A stretch of DNA of 64,000 nt from Sphingosinicella sp. (GCF_013911755.1 NZ_JACESP010000013.1:1-64000), one strand, 5' to 3'; shown: positions 24,373 to 34,466, counted from the first letter of the stretch. The notes: generated from the sequence alone by a model not told the origin. Numbers and translations: made by a program.

Positions 24373-24408
24373 GGGGCGGCAACCGCTGGGTTGCCGCCCC
24401 TTTTTTTT
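24373..24408. terminator. Bidirectional rho-independent terminator
   Basis: Perfect 12-bp arms GGGGCGGCAACC and GGTTGCCGCCCC around GCTG, then eight T on the plus strand. On the minus strand the stem is followed by ATATTTTTT. It serves the TBDR and the convergent DUF917 gene. Confidence 0.93.
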
Positions 24409-24423
24409 GTGCTTTGCGCCAGC

Positions 24424-25527
24424 CTATGCGGAGGCGAACAGGCTTTCGATCGGCTGGAATTCCTCGTCGATGCCGAACATGCGCGGGCCGAGGACTTCGA
24501 GGCTTTCCGGGCGGCGCAGCATGGGGTCAGCGCTGTAACCGAACACCTTCACACGCTGGCCGTAGGTGAGCATTTCGCCCGTCAGCGGCTCGCCGGATTC
24601 GCGGTCGAGGATGCTGATGAGATCGGGGACGATCGTAATCGTCTTGCCGTTGAGACGGCAGACGAGGAATTCGTTCTGAATCTCGACGACGCATTCGTCC
24701 GATGATTCCTGAAGACCGGTCATCGTCACGCGGCCGAAGTGCCAGCCGTCGCGCGTGTCGTGCGTCACGTCGGTGATCTTGCCGTCGAACAGGATGCGCG
24801 CGGTGCGATTGTCCCAGCTGTTCAGATAATCGATCAGGCTTTCGAAGATGTCGCGCGAGTCCTCGCGTGCGGTGCGGATGGCGCGGCCGATTTCCAGCGT
24901 CTGCGTGATCGTGCGCTGGACGGCGAAGGATTTCGCCTGCTTGCCCGTCATCGGATAGAGCGCGCCGAACGACATGGCGCCCATAGCGCCGGTGACGACG
25001 CGGCAGAGGTCTTCCGCCATGCGATCGTCGACGGCTTCGATGGTGACGACGTTGCCGGAATCGTCCATCACGATGCCCGGCGTCGCCTTGCAGCCGTAGA
25101 TGCTGAACGTCGTCATCTCGATGTGCGGCACGGCGCGGCCGACGCCGTCCGCATCGAGCACGGGAATTCCGCTGATCGCGCCGAGCGCGAGCGGGAACAT
25201 CGAATTCGCGCCGCCGATTTCGGCGCTGATGAGCGCATCGACACGGCGGCCGTAAAACGCCTCGGCGCGTGCGAGGATTCGGTGCAGCGTCTTTTCGCTG
25301 ACGAGATGCTCGACGATGACCGAAGGCGCGCCGATGCCCGCGATGGAGAGCACGAAGGCGTCATCGGGAATCTCGTCGCACGAGAGGACCTTCGGGTAGC
25401 GGCCGTTCTTGATCTGCGCGCGGACGAAGAGTTCGCCCACGTAAGGGTCGCCGCCGCCGCCGGTGCCGAGGAGCACGGCGCCGCGCGCCATATCCTGAAT
25501 GTCCTGAACGCTATCGACAATGAACAT
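24424..25527 (-). CDS. DUF917 family protein (S-methyl-thiohydantoin desulfurase-type family)
   Basis: A 367-residue cytoplasmic protein. The family signature is GAVLLGTGGGGDPYVGE near the start, followed by EIGGANSMFPLALGAISGIP and a C-terminal beta domain (VPDLISILDRESGEPLTGEM). DUF917 proteins are regularly encoded next to HyuA-type hydantoinase/oxoprolinase genes, as here, 26 bp after hyuA. Pfam's later name for the family refers to S-methyl-thiohydantoin desulfurase; the true substrate here is unknown. It is last in the TBDR-hyuA operon. Confidence 0.85.
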   Translation of the reverse strand: MFIVDSVQDIQDMARGAVLLGTGGGGDPYVGELFVRAQIKNGRYPKVLSCDEIPDDAFVLSIAGIGAPSVIVEHLVSEKTLHRILARAEAFYGRRVDALISAEIGGANSMFPLALGAISGIPVLDADGVGRAVPHIEMTTFSIYGCKATPGIVMDDSGNVVTIEAVDDRMAEDLCRVVTGAMGAMSFGALYPMTGKQAKSFAVQRTITQTLEIGRAIRTAREDSRDIFESLIDYLNSWDNRTARILFDGKITDVTHDTRDGWHFGRVTMTGLQESSDECVVEIQNEFLVCRLNGKTITIVPDLISILDRESGEPLTGEMLTYGQRVKVFGYSADPMLRRPESLEVLGPRMFGIDEEFQPIESLFASA

Positions 25528-25553
25528 GATAGGCCTTTCGAAAAAGCGTGGGC

Positions 25554-27119
25554 TCAGGCGAGCGCCGCAAGCGGGCCGACGGCGCGGACCCTGATCTGGA
25601 CGGAGCCGGATTTCATGTGCGTCATCGGGAGTTCGACGATCTCGACGATTTCGACTTCGCGTTCGCGCGCACCCGCCGCAACGGCGGCATCGGTCGCTTC
25701 CTTGCGTGCCTGTTCGAGCGCGGCCTCGCGGCCCATTGCGCCGACATCATAGAGCTTGTCGACACGCCCGCTGACGAGTGCGATGGCGGCGCCGACCGCG
25801 TTCGCGACCTCGGCATGTGCGGGCTTCAACACTTCCGACGTGCCCTTGAGCGCGCGCGAGATGAGGATGCTGCCGCCGCCGACGAGAACGAGAGGGAGCG
25901 GATGGTTGCTCGTCTTGATCTGGTCGATCGCGTCTTCGATCTGCTGATGCAGATTGTCGAGCGCGGCCTCTACGGTTTCATCGGGAACGTGCGCGACCTT
26001 TGCCGGATCGCCGATTTCGGCTTGGCCCGCGCGGACGGCGATGTCGCTCGCGGTGAGCGTTTCGCCGCCGAAGATGAGGCCTTCCTCGGCGAGGCGGAAG
26101 CCCACGGAGTCCGGGCCGACCGTCCAGCCGCCCTCGCCCTTGCGAACGAGACTACCGCCGCCGATGCCAATGGAGAGCACGTCCGGCATTCGGAAATTGG
26201 TGCGGACGCCGCCGATGTAGTTCGCCGCTGTCGTCTCGCGCGGGAAGCCCCGCAGCAGGAAGCCGATGTCGGTCGTGGTGCCGCCGATGTCGGCGACGAC
26301 CGCTTCGTCGAGCCCGGTGAGGAACGCCGCGCCGCGAATGCTGTTGGTGGGGCCGGCCGAGCAGGTGAGGATCGGGAATGCCGATGCGGTTTCGGTAGTG
26401 ATGAGCGTGCCGTCGTTCTGGCTGATGTAGATGGGCGCGTTGATTTCAAGATCGGCGATAGCCGTCTGCAGCGAACCGATCACGCGTTCGGAAAGCTCGG
26501 CAAGCGTCGCGTTGATGACCGCCGCATTCTCGCGATCGATGAGGCCGAGGCCGCCGACCTTCGAGGAGATCGTGATGCGCGCGTCCGGCATCACCGCCTG
26601 CACGACGGCGGCGGCCTTTTCTTCGATATCCGGGCGGATCGGCGCGAAATTGGCGGAGATCGCGACAGCCTTCAGGCCCTTCGCGCGGGCATCCTCGGCA
26701 GCGGCGCGGAGCGCGTCTTCATCGAGCGGGGCATAGTCCTTGCCCGTGTAGAGCGCGCCGCCGCCGACCATGTAGATGTGCGAGCCGGCGACTTCGACGA
26801 GATCGTCGGGCCAGCCCGCGAGCGGCGGCACGCCGTCTGCCTTCGGCAGCGAGACGCGGAAGATCGCGACGGGCGCGAGCCCCTTGCGCTGCACGAAGGC
26901 GTTCACGAACTGCGTCGTGCCGATCATCACGGCCTCGATCGAAGCGCGGTGCTCGGGCGCCTTGTCGAGGATCATGCGCACGGCATTGACGACACCGCTG
27001 CGCACGTCCGCCGTCGTGAAGCTCTTCGCCGTCGCCAGCACCTCGCGCCCGCGCATCAGCACCGCGTCGGTGTTGGTGCCGCCGACGTCGATGCCCAGCC
27101 TGAATCCGCTGCCGCTCAT
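25554..27119 (-). CDS. Hydantoinase/oxoprolinase family protein (HyuA-like)
   Basis: A 521-residue cytoplasmic protein with the acetate-kinase/Hsp70-like ATPase fold. The N-terminal phosphate loop is GIDVGGTNTDAVL, and the second is ADIGGTTTDIGFLLRG. It fits the HyuA ATP-dependent hydantoinase / 5-oxoprolinase / acetone carboxylase beta group, which opens cyclic amides or activates carbonyls with ATP. No HyuB partner is present; instead a DUF917 protein follows, a common pairing. It is shorter than full oxoprolinases (~700 residues for HyuA alone). It lies 60 bp after the TBDR stop. Confidence 0.88.
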   Translation of the reverse strand: MSGSGFRLGIDVGGTNTDAVLMRGREVLATAKSFTTADVRSGVVNAVRMILDKAPEHRASIEAVMIGTTQFVNAFVQRKGLAPVAIFRVSLPKADGVPPLAGWPDDLVEVAGSHIYMVGGGALYTGKDYAPLDEDALRAAAEDARAKGLKAVAISANFAPIRPDIEEKAAAVVQAVMPDARITISSKVGGLGLIDRENAAVINATLAELSERVIGSLQTAIADLEINAPIYISQNDGTLITTETASAFPILTCSAGPTNSIRGAAFLTGLDEAVVADIGGTTTDIGFLLRGFPRETTAANYIGGVRTNFRMPDVLSIGIGGGSLVRKGEGGWTVGPDSVGFRLAEEGLIFGGETLTASDIAVRAGQAEIGDPAKVAHVPDETVEAALDNLHQQIEDAIDQIKTSNHPLPLVLVGGGSILISRALKGTSEVLKPAHAEVANAVGAAIALVSGRVDKLYDVGAMGREAALEQARKEATDAAVAAGAREREVEIVEIVELPMTHMKSGSVQIRVRAVGPLAALA

Positions 27120-27146
27120 GTCAACCTTTCGAAATAGAATGCGTGA

Positions 27147-27173
27147 TGGCGGGCGCCCGGAGAGCGCCCGCCA
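27147..27173 (-). terminator. Intercistronic hairpin between TBDR and hyuA
   Basis: Perfect 10-bp arms TGGCGGGCGC and GCGCCCGCCA with a 7-nt loop just after the TBDR stop. There is no T-run. It probably stabilises or attenuates the message so that the receptor is made in excess over hyuA. Confidence 0.6.
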
Positions 27174-27179
27174 AGACTG

Positions 27180-29270
27180 TCAGAACTTCACTTTCGCTTC
27201 CACACCGTAGGTACGCGGCGTGCCGCGATAGCCGATCGCGACATCGAGACCCGAATATTTCGGCTGGAAGAATTCGGAATAATACTTCTCGTTGAAGATA
27301 TTCCGCGCGAAGGCGTAGAGGCCGTAATTTCCGAACTCGACGCCCATGCGTGCGTTGAGAAGGTCATACGGATTCTGCACGGAGGCATTGTCGGCATCCC
27401 AGTATTTCTTGCCGATGTGCTGGTGTTCGATGCGGACGAACCCCGCCACGGTCTCGCTGAGCTCGCCGCGGTACTGGATCGAACTGTTGATCGAGAGCGG
27501 CACCGTGCGCGGCGAATGATTGCCGACATCGGACGGGAACAGGCTGCGCTTGATCTCGCTGTCGGTGGTGCCGACCCCGAAGCTCGCATCGAGCCCGGGT
27601 GCGACTTTCGCCATCGCCTCGATCTCGAAGCCCTTGATCTGCACCTTGTCGATCGTGTCGATGATCTGCGATGCGGTCGCGGCGTCAACGTAGAAATACT
27701 GGTAGTTCTTCACGTTGGTGAGATAGGCGGCGCCGTTCAGCGTGAGCTTGCGATCGAACCACTGCGTCTTGAAACCGACCTCGAAGTTGTCGAGCGTTTC
27801 GGCGTCGAACACGGGCACGGTGACATTCGGCGCGTTGAAGCCGCCCGAACGGAAGCCGGTGCTGTAGGTGGCGTAAACGAGACGCCCATCTTCCGGTTTC
27901 CACGTCAGCGTCACCTTGGGCTGGACGCGATCGAAAGAGGTCTTGCGGACGGCGCCGGTCACGACGTTCGTCTGCTCGCGCTTGTCTTCGTCGTAGCGGA
28001 TACCGCCGGTGAGCGTGAGCGTCGGCGTCAGGTCGTAATCGACCTGCGCGAACGCGGCGTAGGCGTTGTTGTCGTTTGTTTCATTGTTGTTGGCGATGAG
28101 CAGCGCGGTGTTATCAAACTGATCGCTGCCGTCGATGTCGATGAAGCCGCGTGTGACGAGCGCACGATCGGTGTTCAGATAATACAAGCCAACGAGCCAG
28201 CGGAACGCCTGATCGCTCGCGGAAACGAGGCGCAGTTCCTGGCTGAAGGTTTCGAGCTTTGCATTCTGCCCCTGCCCCGCCTGGAAGCCGAGACCGAAGA
28301 TGCCGCCCGGTGAATCCACGGGATTGCGGAAATCAAGATCGGCGCGGTTGTTCTGCTGGAACTTCGACCAGGCGCTGATGCCTGTGAGGGTCGCGAATCC
28401 GAAATCGTAATCGAACTTGCCGGTGAGATCGACGCTGTCGCCTTCCGCATAAGCCGGGAAATTGAACTGCGGATTCACGAAGTCACGCGGGATGCCGGAG
28501 AACACGGCCGCGTAGCTGTTGGAGCCGCCCCGGAAATCGCTGTATTCGGCGCGAAGGTCGAAGGTCAGCAGATCGGTCGGCTTCAAAATCATGCGGCCGC
28601 GCAGCGAATAGTCGTGATCGATGTAATCGACGCGGTCGCCGCGGAAATCGTTCTTGATGAGGCCGTCGGACGACGTGTAGCTGCCCGAAACGCGGACCAG
28701 GACCTTATCCTCGACCAGTGCGCCTGAGATACCGGCGGAAGCGTCGATCGTGTCACCGTTCGCATAGCCGAGATTGACGAAACCTTCGAGTTCGTTGCCC
28801 GGCGCTTTCGTCACCACGTTAATCGCGCCGCCCACGGCGTTACGGCCATAAAGCGCGCCCTGCGGGCCTTTCAGAACCTCGATGCGTTCGATATCGAACA
28901 GCGTGACGCCGAGCTGCTTCTGGTTGGTCTGCGGCACGCCGTCGAGCACGAAGGCGATGGGCGGATCGGCGTTGTTGATCTGGGTGAGACCGCGCATCGT
29001 GATGAAGTTGCTGCGGTAGGTGTCGCCGCGATCGTAGGTGATGTTCGGCACCTGCGCGATGATATCGGACGTCGACTTGATGCCGGCATCCTCGACCGCC
29101 TGCGCCGTGAACGCCGTCACCTGAATGGGGACGTTGCGGAGCGGTTCGGCACGCTGCTGCGCGGTGATGATGATCTCGTCGGTTTCGGCATCCTGCGCCA
29201 GCGCGGCACCCGGCAATATCGCCAGCGCCGCTGAGGCCAGAAAGGCCGTTCTCAGGTTACGGCTCGTCAT
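27180..29270 (-). CDS. TonB-dependent outer-membrane receptor (hydantoinase locus)
   Basis: A 696-residue receptor. The signal peptide ends near GAALAQ. The TonB-box region DEIIITAQQRAEPLRNVPIQ is followed by a plug with IEVLKGPQGALYGRNAVGGA. The barrel ends with YGVEAKVKF. It heads the operon with the HyuA and DUF917 genes and lies beside a LAL regulator, so the transported compound is probably the hydantoin-like or cyclic-amide substrate of those enzymes. Confidence 0.93.
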   Translation of the reverse strand: MTSRNLRTAFLASAALAILPGAALAQDAETDEIIITAQQRAEPLRNVPIQVTAFTAQAVEDAGIKSTSDIIAQVPNITYDRGDTYRSNFITMRGLTQINNADPPIAFVLDGVPQTNQKQLGVTLFDIERIEVLKGPQGALYGRNAVGGAINVVTKAPGNELEGFVNLGYANGDTIDASAGISGALVEDKVLVRVSGSYTSSDGLIKNDFRGDRVDYIDHDYSLRGRMILKPTDLLTFDLRAEYSDFRGGSNSYAAVFSGIPRDFVNPQFNFPAYAEGDSVDLTGKFDYDFGFATLTGISAWSKFQQNNRADLDFRNPVDSPGGIFGLGFQAGQGQNAKLETFSQELRLVSASDQAFRWLVGLYYLNTDRALVTRGFIDIDGSDQFDNTALLIANNNETNDNNAYAAFAQVDYDLTPTLTLTGGIRYDEDKREQTNVVTGAVRKTSFDRVQPKVTLTWKPEDGRLVYATYSTGFRSGGFNAPNVTVPVFDAETLDNFEVGFKTQWFDRKLTLNGAAYLTNVKNYQYFYVDAATASQIIDTIDKVQIKGFEIEAMAKVAPGLDASFGVGTTDSEIKRSLFPSDVGNHSPRTVPLSINSSIQYRGELSETVAGFVRIEHQHIGKKYWDADNASVQNPYDLLNARMGVEFGNYGLYAFARNIFNEKYYSEFFQPKYSGLDVAIGYRGTPRTYGVEAKVKF

Positions 29271-29382
29271 TTTCCTTACCCCTTTTTTGCTGTTTTCCCT
29301 GCGCGATCATATTCGCGCGGGAACGCCAGAGGCGCGACAGCCGAGTCGGGTAGTGAGAGGCGCTGTCGGGTGGCAGCGCGGC

Positions 29383-32058
29383 CTATTTCTCCTGCGCGCG
29401 CGCGACGGCGGCCTTGCGGCTGGAAACGCCGAGCTTGGCGTAGATCTTCTTGAGATGGAACTTGATCGTATTCTCGGTGAGCCCGAGACGCCGCGCGATC
29501 AGCTTGTTCGATGCACCGTCAGCAAGGTGCGCCACGATTTCCGATTCGCGGTCGCTGAGCGCATCGGGCGAAAGATACTGCGGCTTGGCTTTCAGCGCCC
29601 GCAGGATCGTTTCCGCGTGCTGCTGTTCGAGCGGGGATGCCTCGCGCTTCGCGATACGCTCCATGATCGTCCGGACGGCGCTTCCTTCCTCGACAAAGGG
29701 AGAGACGATTTCCTCCGCAAAGGCATGATGAACCGCCATCGCCATGGCATCGTCGGCACCGGCCTCGTCACCCAGCCTGTCGCGCACGAGCGACAACAAC
29801 ACATATCCCTTCACCGTGGTGACGAGACGTTCCCCTGTCCGCCCCTCTTCGATCATCGCGCGGGCACCGTCCGCCGCGGCCGCGACGCGTCCGCGCGCGA
29901 GATCAACGAGGATCCTTGCATGCATCGCGAGGTCGCGCGTCCGCCACGGAACATGGTCCGCATCCATCGAAAGCGTCCGCGCAATCGCTTCGGCACCGTC
30001 AATGCCGCCGCTGCGCAGCCGGTAGATGACTTCAAGCGCGTTCAGCAGACCGCCAACGCAGAGGAGGCCCTGATTGGCAAGGCGCGTCTTCAATTCGGCA
30101 ATCATGCGAAGCGCCGCCGGAAGCCCGCTCCGGCGCCACGCGACATCGACGATGATCGGCCACGAGACGGCATACTGGTCGTACCACGCCTCCCCCGCCC
30201 CGAACTGATCGAAGGCGACGCGGACAAGATCCGCGGCGCTTTCGCGGTAGTGACGAAGATAATCCGCCGCTGCGATCGCCATGCGCGCGGTTGCCGTCAC
30301 CGTCGGCTCGATACCGCTCGTGCCCCGACGCCGGAGCGTGGCGGCGGCAAGTTCCGAGGCGGTCTTCAGCGACCCGTGGGCGAGCGCGACGAGCACGTCG
30401 TGCGTCATCAGATGCTGTTCGGCGAAAGGCAGCATCCCGAGCGCCTGATAGGTTTCGCGCGTGCGGATCACCGACTGGCGCGCCGCGTGCAGATCGCCCC
30501 GCATCTGGTGCATGACGACCATCGTGTTTTCGCACCACGCCCAGAACAGGGGCATGTCGGGCGCGAGCGCGCGGACCTTCTCGACCTCCGCCTCGCGCGT
30601 CGGCGTGATGCCGCTGACGTAACATCCGAACAGGAGGTCGAGCGCATGGCCCTCGAGTTCGAGCTGCCTGCCGTGTCCCGTGGGGTCGTTCAGAAAGCCG
30701 CCCGTGCTCTCGCCGATGCGGCGCAGCCAGTTGCTCGCCTCCCCGAAGTGCCCCGCCTTGAAATGCGCGAGCGCCGCCATCAGCTGCAGACGCGGCTGGG
30801 CTTCCAAAACCTCCTGCGGCGTTTCGCGAAGGATCGCGCGAAGCTCGCCCGCACCGTAGGCGAGGAAGATCGAGATGAACGGAATGCCGCCGAGCGTCTC
30901 CACCATCGTCGCGCGGTCGCCAGCGACATCGTAGTGACGCACCGACGCGGCGTAGCGCTGCTGCTGCCAGAGCCAGTCCGCCGCGCGCCTGTGCAGCCGC
31001 GCGGCATGATCGGGGCTGCGACCGAGACGAGCCTGCGCGTAGTCCGACAGCAGCGGATGCAGCCGCCAGGCGGGCTCACCCTCCGATTCCGTGCGCTGAA
31101 CGAGCGTCGGGAGCTCGGCCTCGACCTCTTCGAGGAGCGCGGCACTGTCTCGCCGGTCGCGCACATGGTCGGCGAGGCTCGCTTCGACATAGTCGAACGG
31201 CGACAGTTCGGTGAGGAGCTGCTGGCAATGTTCGGGCAGCATCGCGAACACCTGCTCGGCGAGATAATCTGCAACCTCATCGACCTGCCCGCTGAAGCGC
31301 GGCATCCGCGCGGAGACACCCATCCGGTCGCGCCAAAGGCGATAAAGCTGGACGGCGACGGGCCAGCCTTCGGTCTGCTCGGCGATCGCCGCGAGTTCGG
31401 GCGCATCGGCCGGGAGGCCGAGCGCCGCACCAAGCTCTGCGTCGCTGAGGCGAAGCTCGGCCGGATCGATGATGCGGACGATCCCCTGCGTGCGCAGCAC
31501 CGAGACGGCGAGCGACGGCTTGCGCCGTGTCGCCAGCACGAGATGAACCCAATCCGGCAGCGCGTCTGCCATCTCCTCGACCAGCCGCGCGATCGCGGGG
31601 TGATCGACGCGGTCGAAATCGTCGATGATGAGCACGATCGGGCGCTCCTCGCGGTCGAGCTGCAGCAGGATCGCGTCGAGCATTGTCGCCGCCGGGCTGT
31701 CGCCGGTCTTGGGGCGCAGGGCGTCGCCCATTTCAACGCCAGCAGCGGAGAGCGAACGGGCGATCATCTCGAGAAACACATCGGGTTCGCGATCGAGATC
31801 GGATGCGGTGTACCACGCCGCCGCGATGCCCTGTCCCGTGAGCCGCTGCCACCACTGCCCGAGTGCGGTGCTCTTGCCGTAACCACGCGGGCCGACGACG
31901 ATCGTGAGCTTGCCGGCGCGGGCAACATCGAGCGAGCGCAGCACGAGTTCGCGCGTGGCGAGCGGCGCGCGCTGCACCGGCGGACGCAAGCGGCGGCGGC
32001 TTGCCCGTTCGCGCGCGCCGGACCGCTCCGTTTCGCGAGGTTCGGCCGCTTCGTTCAA
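29383..32058 (-). CDS. Large ATP-binding LuxR-family regulator (LAL/MalT-like)
   Basis: An 891-residue STAND-type regulator. Walker A is GPRGYGKST at 56-64 and Walker B is VLIIDDFD shortly after residue 120. A long helical repeat middle follows, and the C-terminal LuxR helix-turn-helix spans LSDRESEIVAHLADGASNKL and IARRLGLTENTIKFHLKKIY near 835-875. MalT-type proteins oligomerise on ATP plus inducer and activate transport and catabolic operons. The gene lies between an MFS gene (10 bp upstream) and the TBDR-hyuA operon (112 bp downstream), so that operon is the likely target. Confidence 0.9.
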   Translation of the reverse strand: MNEAAEPRETERSGARERASRRRLRPPVQRAPLATRELVLRSLDVARAGKLTIVVGPRGYGKSTALGQWWQRLTGQGIAAAWYTASDLDREPDVFLEMIARSLSAAGVEMGDALRPKTGDSPAATMLDAILLQLDREERPIVLIIDDFDRVDHPAIARLVEEMADALPDWVHLVLATRRKPSLAVSVLRTQGIVRIIDPAELRLSDAELGAALGLPADAPELAAIAEQTEGWPVAVQLYRLWRDRMGVSARMPRFSGQVDEVADYLAEQVFAMLPEHCQQLLTELSPFDYVEASLADHVRDRRDSAALLEEVEAELPTLVQRTESEGEPAWRLHPLLSDYAQARLGRSPDHAARLHRRAADWLWQQQRYAASVRHYDVAGDRATMVETLGGIPFISIFLAYGAGELRAILRETPQEVLEAQPRLQLMAALAHFKAGHFGEASNWLRRIGESTGGFLNDPTGHGRQLELEGHALDLLFGCYVSGITPTREAEVEKVRALAPDMPLFWAWCENTMVVMHQMRGDLHAARQSVIRTRETYQALGMLPFAEQHLMTHDVLVALAHGSLKTASELAAATLRRRGTSGIEPTVTATARMAIAAADYLRHYRESAADLVRVAFDQFGAGEAWYDQYAVSWPIIVDVAWRRSGLPAALRMIAELKTRLANQGLLCVGGLLNALEVIYRLRSGGIDGAEAIARTLSMDADHVPWRTRDLAMHARILVDLARGRVAAAADGARAMIEEGRTGERLVTTVKGYVLLSLVRDRLGDEAGADDAMAMAVHHAFAEEIVSPFVEEGSAVRTIMERIAKREASPLEQQHAETILRALKAKPQYLSPDALSDRESEIVAHLADGASNKLIARRLGLTENTIKFHLKKIYAKLGVSSRKAAVARAQEK

Positions 32059-32068
32059 ACCCGGTCCT

Positions 32069-33208
32069 TTACGTTCGGCCCTTCCCGGCTCCCATCAGCA
32101 GCGCGCCGATCAGGCAGGCGCCACCCGCGACCAGCCCGAAGGCGTTCCAGTCGGCATCCGCGACGAGCGGCACGGCAAGCGCCGGGCCGAGCGCGCTTCC
32201 AAGCATCAGGAACGCCGGCGCCGCGCCAGCGTGTCGCGCATCCCCGAGATTTCCGGTGCGCGCAATCACATAGGGTAAACCGAAACCAGGGAGCAAGACC
32301 AGCGCCGCAGTCGCCACCGCGAACAGCCACAAGCCCTGCGCCTGCGCGATCAGCACCACGTCCGCCGCGAGCAGCAGGCTGAAACCCAGCACCGGCACGC
32401 GCAGACCCGCGCGCTCCCCCAGCAGCCGGGAGAGCAGCGGCCCGATCATCATGACGACCGCGCACGCGGCCATGATCTTGCCCACGAGCTGCATATCGAA
32501 GCCCTTCGCAGCGCCGAGCGGGAAGATCGAGTTCCATGCCATGCTCTGCCCCACGAACATCACCGCAAGGCCGATGAGCACAAGCACCGCGCGCGGGATC
32601 GGACGAAAGCCGGCGCTGCTCTGTTCGACCTTGCCATGAAGCCTCGCCGCCATGGCGAGAAGCGCACAGAGCGCCGTTGCTGCGAGCCCTCCGAACACGG
32701 CCGCCGCGCCCGCGGCTTCCACGAGCGGCGGCAGCGCGAGGTAGAAAAGCGCGGCAAAGCAGGCGAGACCGATCTGCATCGTGGCGAGCGTCTTCTGCGC
32801 ATCGACACGCTGCGCCGCGAGCGCCGTCGCGGTCGCCAGCACCGTGCCGAGCGCAAGCCCCGACAGCAGTCGTCCCGCGATGAAAGTCGCATCAGGGGCA
32901 AGCATCGCGAGAAGGTTGGCACCAACCGCAACAGCCGCCGCGCCGATACCCAGCGGCCGTGCGCCGATCCTGCCCGCCACCGCCGCAGCGCCAAGCGTGC
33001 CAAGGCCGATCGCCGCCATTTCGCCGGACGCCACCAGGCCAGCAAGTTCGCCCCTTGCCTCCGATGCCGCAAGCCAGAGCGGGATCGCCGTCGTTCCCGA
33101 AAAACCCGCGATGTTTCCCGCGACGAGGCTGAAGACCGCGCTTTGGCGCAGCGGCGCGGGCGGCTGGGGATCAGACAAGGGCGTTCCGCCGGATGCGCCC
33201 GTCGGCAA
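32069..33208 (-). CDS. MFS transporter
   Basis: A 379-residue inner-membrane carrier with about 12 hydrophobic segments and the usual loop between halves (MAARLHGKVEQSSAGFRPIP). A substrate cannot be named. The ATG at 33208 overlaps the amidohydrolase gene by 38 bases. A TTG at 33178 would reduce this to 8 bases and may be the real start. Its place between amidohydrolase and LAL genes suggests it moves the compound or product of this catabolic locus across the inner membrane. Confidence 0.87.
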   Translation of the reverse strand: MPTGASGGTPLSDPQPPAPLRQSAVFSLVAGNIAGFSGTTAIPLWLAASEARGELAGLVASGEMAAIGLGTLGAAAVAGRIGARPLGIGAAAVAVGANLLAMLAPDATFIAGRLLSGLALGTVLATATALAAQRVDAQKTLATMQIGLACFAALFYLALPPLVEAAGAAAVFGGLAATALCALLAMAARLHGKVEQSSAGFRPIPRAVLVLIGLAVMFVGQSMAWNSIFPLGAAKGFDMQLVGKIMAACAVVMMIGPLLSRLLGERAGLRVPVLGFSLLLAADVVLIAQAQGLWLFAVATAALVLLPGFGLPYVIARTGNLGDARHAGAAPAFLMLGSALGPALAVPLVADADWNAFGLVAGGACLIGALLMGAGKGRT

Positions 33209-34391
33209 CGATCAGGGCGAGCCGGTCGTGCTGTTCGAGAACGGAAATATCTTCGAGCGGGTTGCCATCCACCAGCAGCAGATCGGCGAGCGCGCCACCC
33301 GCGATCGTGCCCAGTTTCCCCTCCATCCCGACCAGGGCCGCGTTCACCGAGGTCGCCGAACGCAGGATTTCATGAGCACTCATGATCTCGCGGCGCAGCG
33401 CGAACTCGCGCGATTGACGGTCCATGACCGAACCGAGCAGATCCGTACCAAAACCGATCTTCGCGCCCGCCTGGCGGAGGCGATCGAGCGAGGTGGACGC
33501 GAGGTCTCCGACCTCGGCCACCTTGGCGAGGGCCGCAGCGGGCAATCCCATCGACGGACCCACCGCGCGGATCGCATCGATGATCGCCAGCGTCGGCACC
33601 GCGAAGGCATCATGTTCGACGATGGCGGCGACACCGTCCGCTTCCAGCATCGTTGCGTGTTCGATCGAGCGCACGCCGTTCTGCACGCAGCGGATCGCGG
33701 CCGCATTCGTGTGTGCGTGCGCCATCACGTATGTGCGGCGCGTGGCGGCCTCTTCGACAGCGACGCGGATTTCCTCGTCGCAGAACTGGTTCATCCAGAT
33801 GGGGTCGCTCGGCGAAAGAACGCCGCCTGAAACGAACAGTTTAATCTGATGCGCGCCGCGCCGGAGCTGCTCGCGCACCATCTTGCGCATCTCGTCCGGC
33901 CCATCGACGACGACCGACAAAGACCCGCAATAGGCGCAGGCGCAGCCTTCGAAATGATCGGGATCGCGCATGTCACCGTGCCCGCCCGTCTGGCTGATCG
34001 CGAGGCCGGGGTAAAAGAGCCGCGGGCCGTTGATGAGACCCTTCGCGAGCCCCGCCGCCAGCACATGATCGCCGCCCGCTGCATCGCGCACGGTCGTGAA
34101 GCCGCGCTGCAAGGCATCTTCCATGATCCGGCGGGCGTGAAGCGCGCGGAGGCCGGGGGGCATACGATCGATGACCGCCGGATTCGCCTCTGCGCCATAG
34201 CAATGGAAATGTGCGTCGATGAGGCCGGGCATCGCGAAGCGCCCGCCGCCATCGAGGCGCTGCGCCTCCGATCCCGTCACGGGCGTGTCGGAGACTTCGC
34301 GGATCGTGTTGCCTTCAACGACGATCGACATGCCCTCGCCGAGCACGGCCTCTCCGTCGAAGACGGTCACGTTCTCGATGATCAGCGTCAT
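33171..34391 (-). CDS. Amidohydrolase family protein (imidazolonepropionase/prolidase-like)
   Basis: A 406-residue cytoplasmic metal hydrolase. The metal site is complete: HxH in DAHFHCYG, carboxylated Lys in HQIKLFVSGG, His in MAHAHTNAA and IEHATML, and Asp in GFGTDLLG. The C-terminal beta sandwich contains GGALADLLLVDGNPLEDISV. Relatives cleave Xaa-Pro peptides, imidazolones and other cyclic or acyl amides. Overlap with the MFS gene and proximity to HyuA suggest a role in the same amide catabolism. Confidence 0.9.
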   Translation of the reverse strand: MTLIIENVTVFDGEAVLGEGMSIVVEGNTIREVSDTPVTGSEAQRLDGGGRFAMPGLIDAHFHCYGAEANPAVIDRMPPGLRALHARRIMEDALQRGFTTVRDAAGGDHVLAAGLAKGLINGPRLFYPGLAISQTGGHGDMRDPDHFEGCACAYCGSLSVVVDGPDEMRKMVREQLRRGAHQIKLFVSGGVLSPSDPIWMNQFCDEEIRVAVEEAATRRTYVMAHAHTNAAAIRCVQNGVRSIEHATMLEADGVAAIVEHDAFAVPTLAIIDAIRAVGPSMGLPAAALAKVAEVGDLASTSLDRLRQAGAKIGFGTDLLGSVMDRQSREFALRREIMSAHEILRSATSVNAALVGMEGKLGTIAGGALADLLLVDGNPLEDISVLEQHDRLALIVADGRIRRNALV

Positions 34392-34466
34392 GGGTGCAGG
34401 TTCCTGTATCTTGCGCCGCGCTGCAAAGGTCGCAGCGGGTGGCGACGACGAAATCGGGGTGGCGGT

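Noticed and set aside
29125-32382. Plus-strand reading frame of over 1000 codons opposite the LAL regulator
   Set aside because: Low-complexity Arg/His/Ala composition with no motif, fully antisense to a gene with Walker A, Walker B and LuxR motifs.
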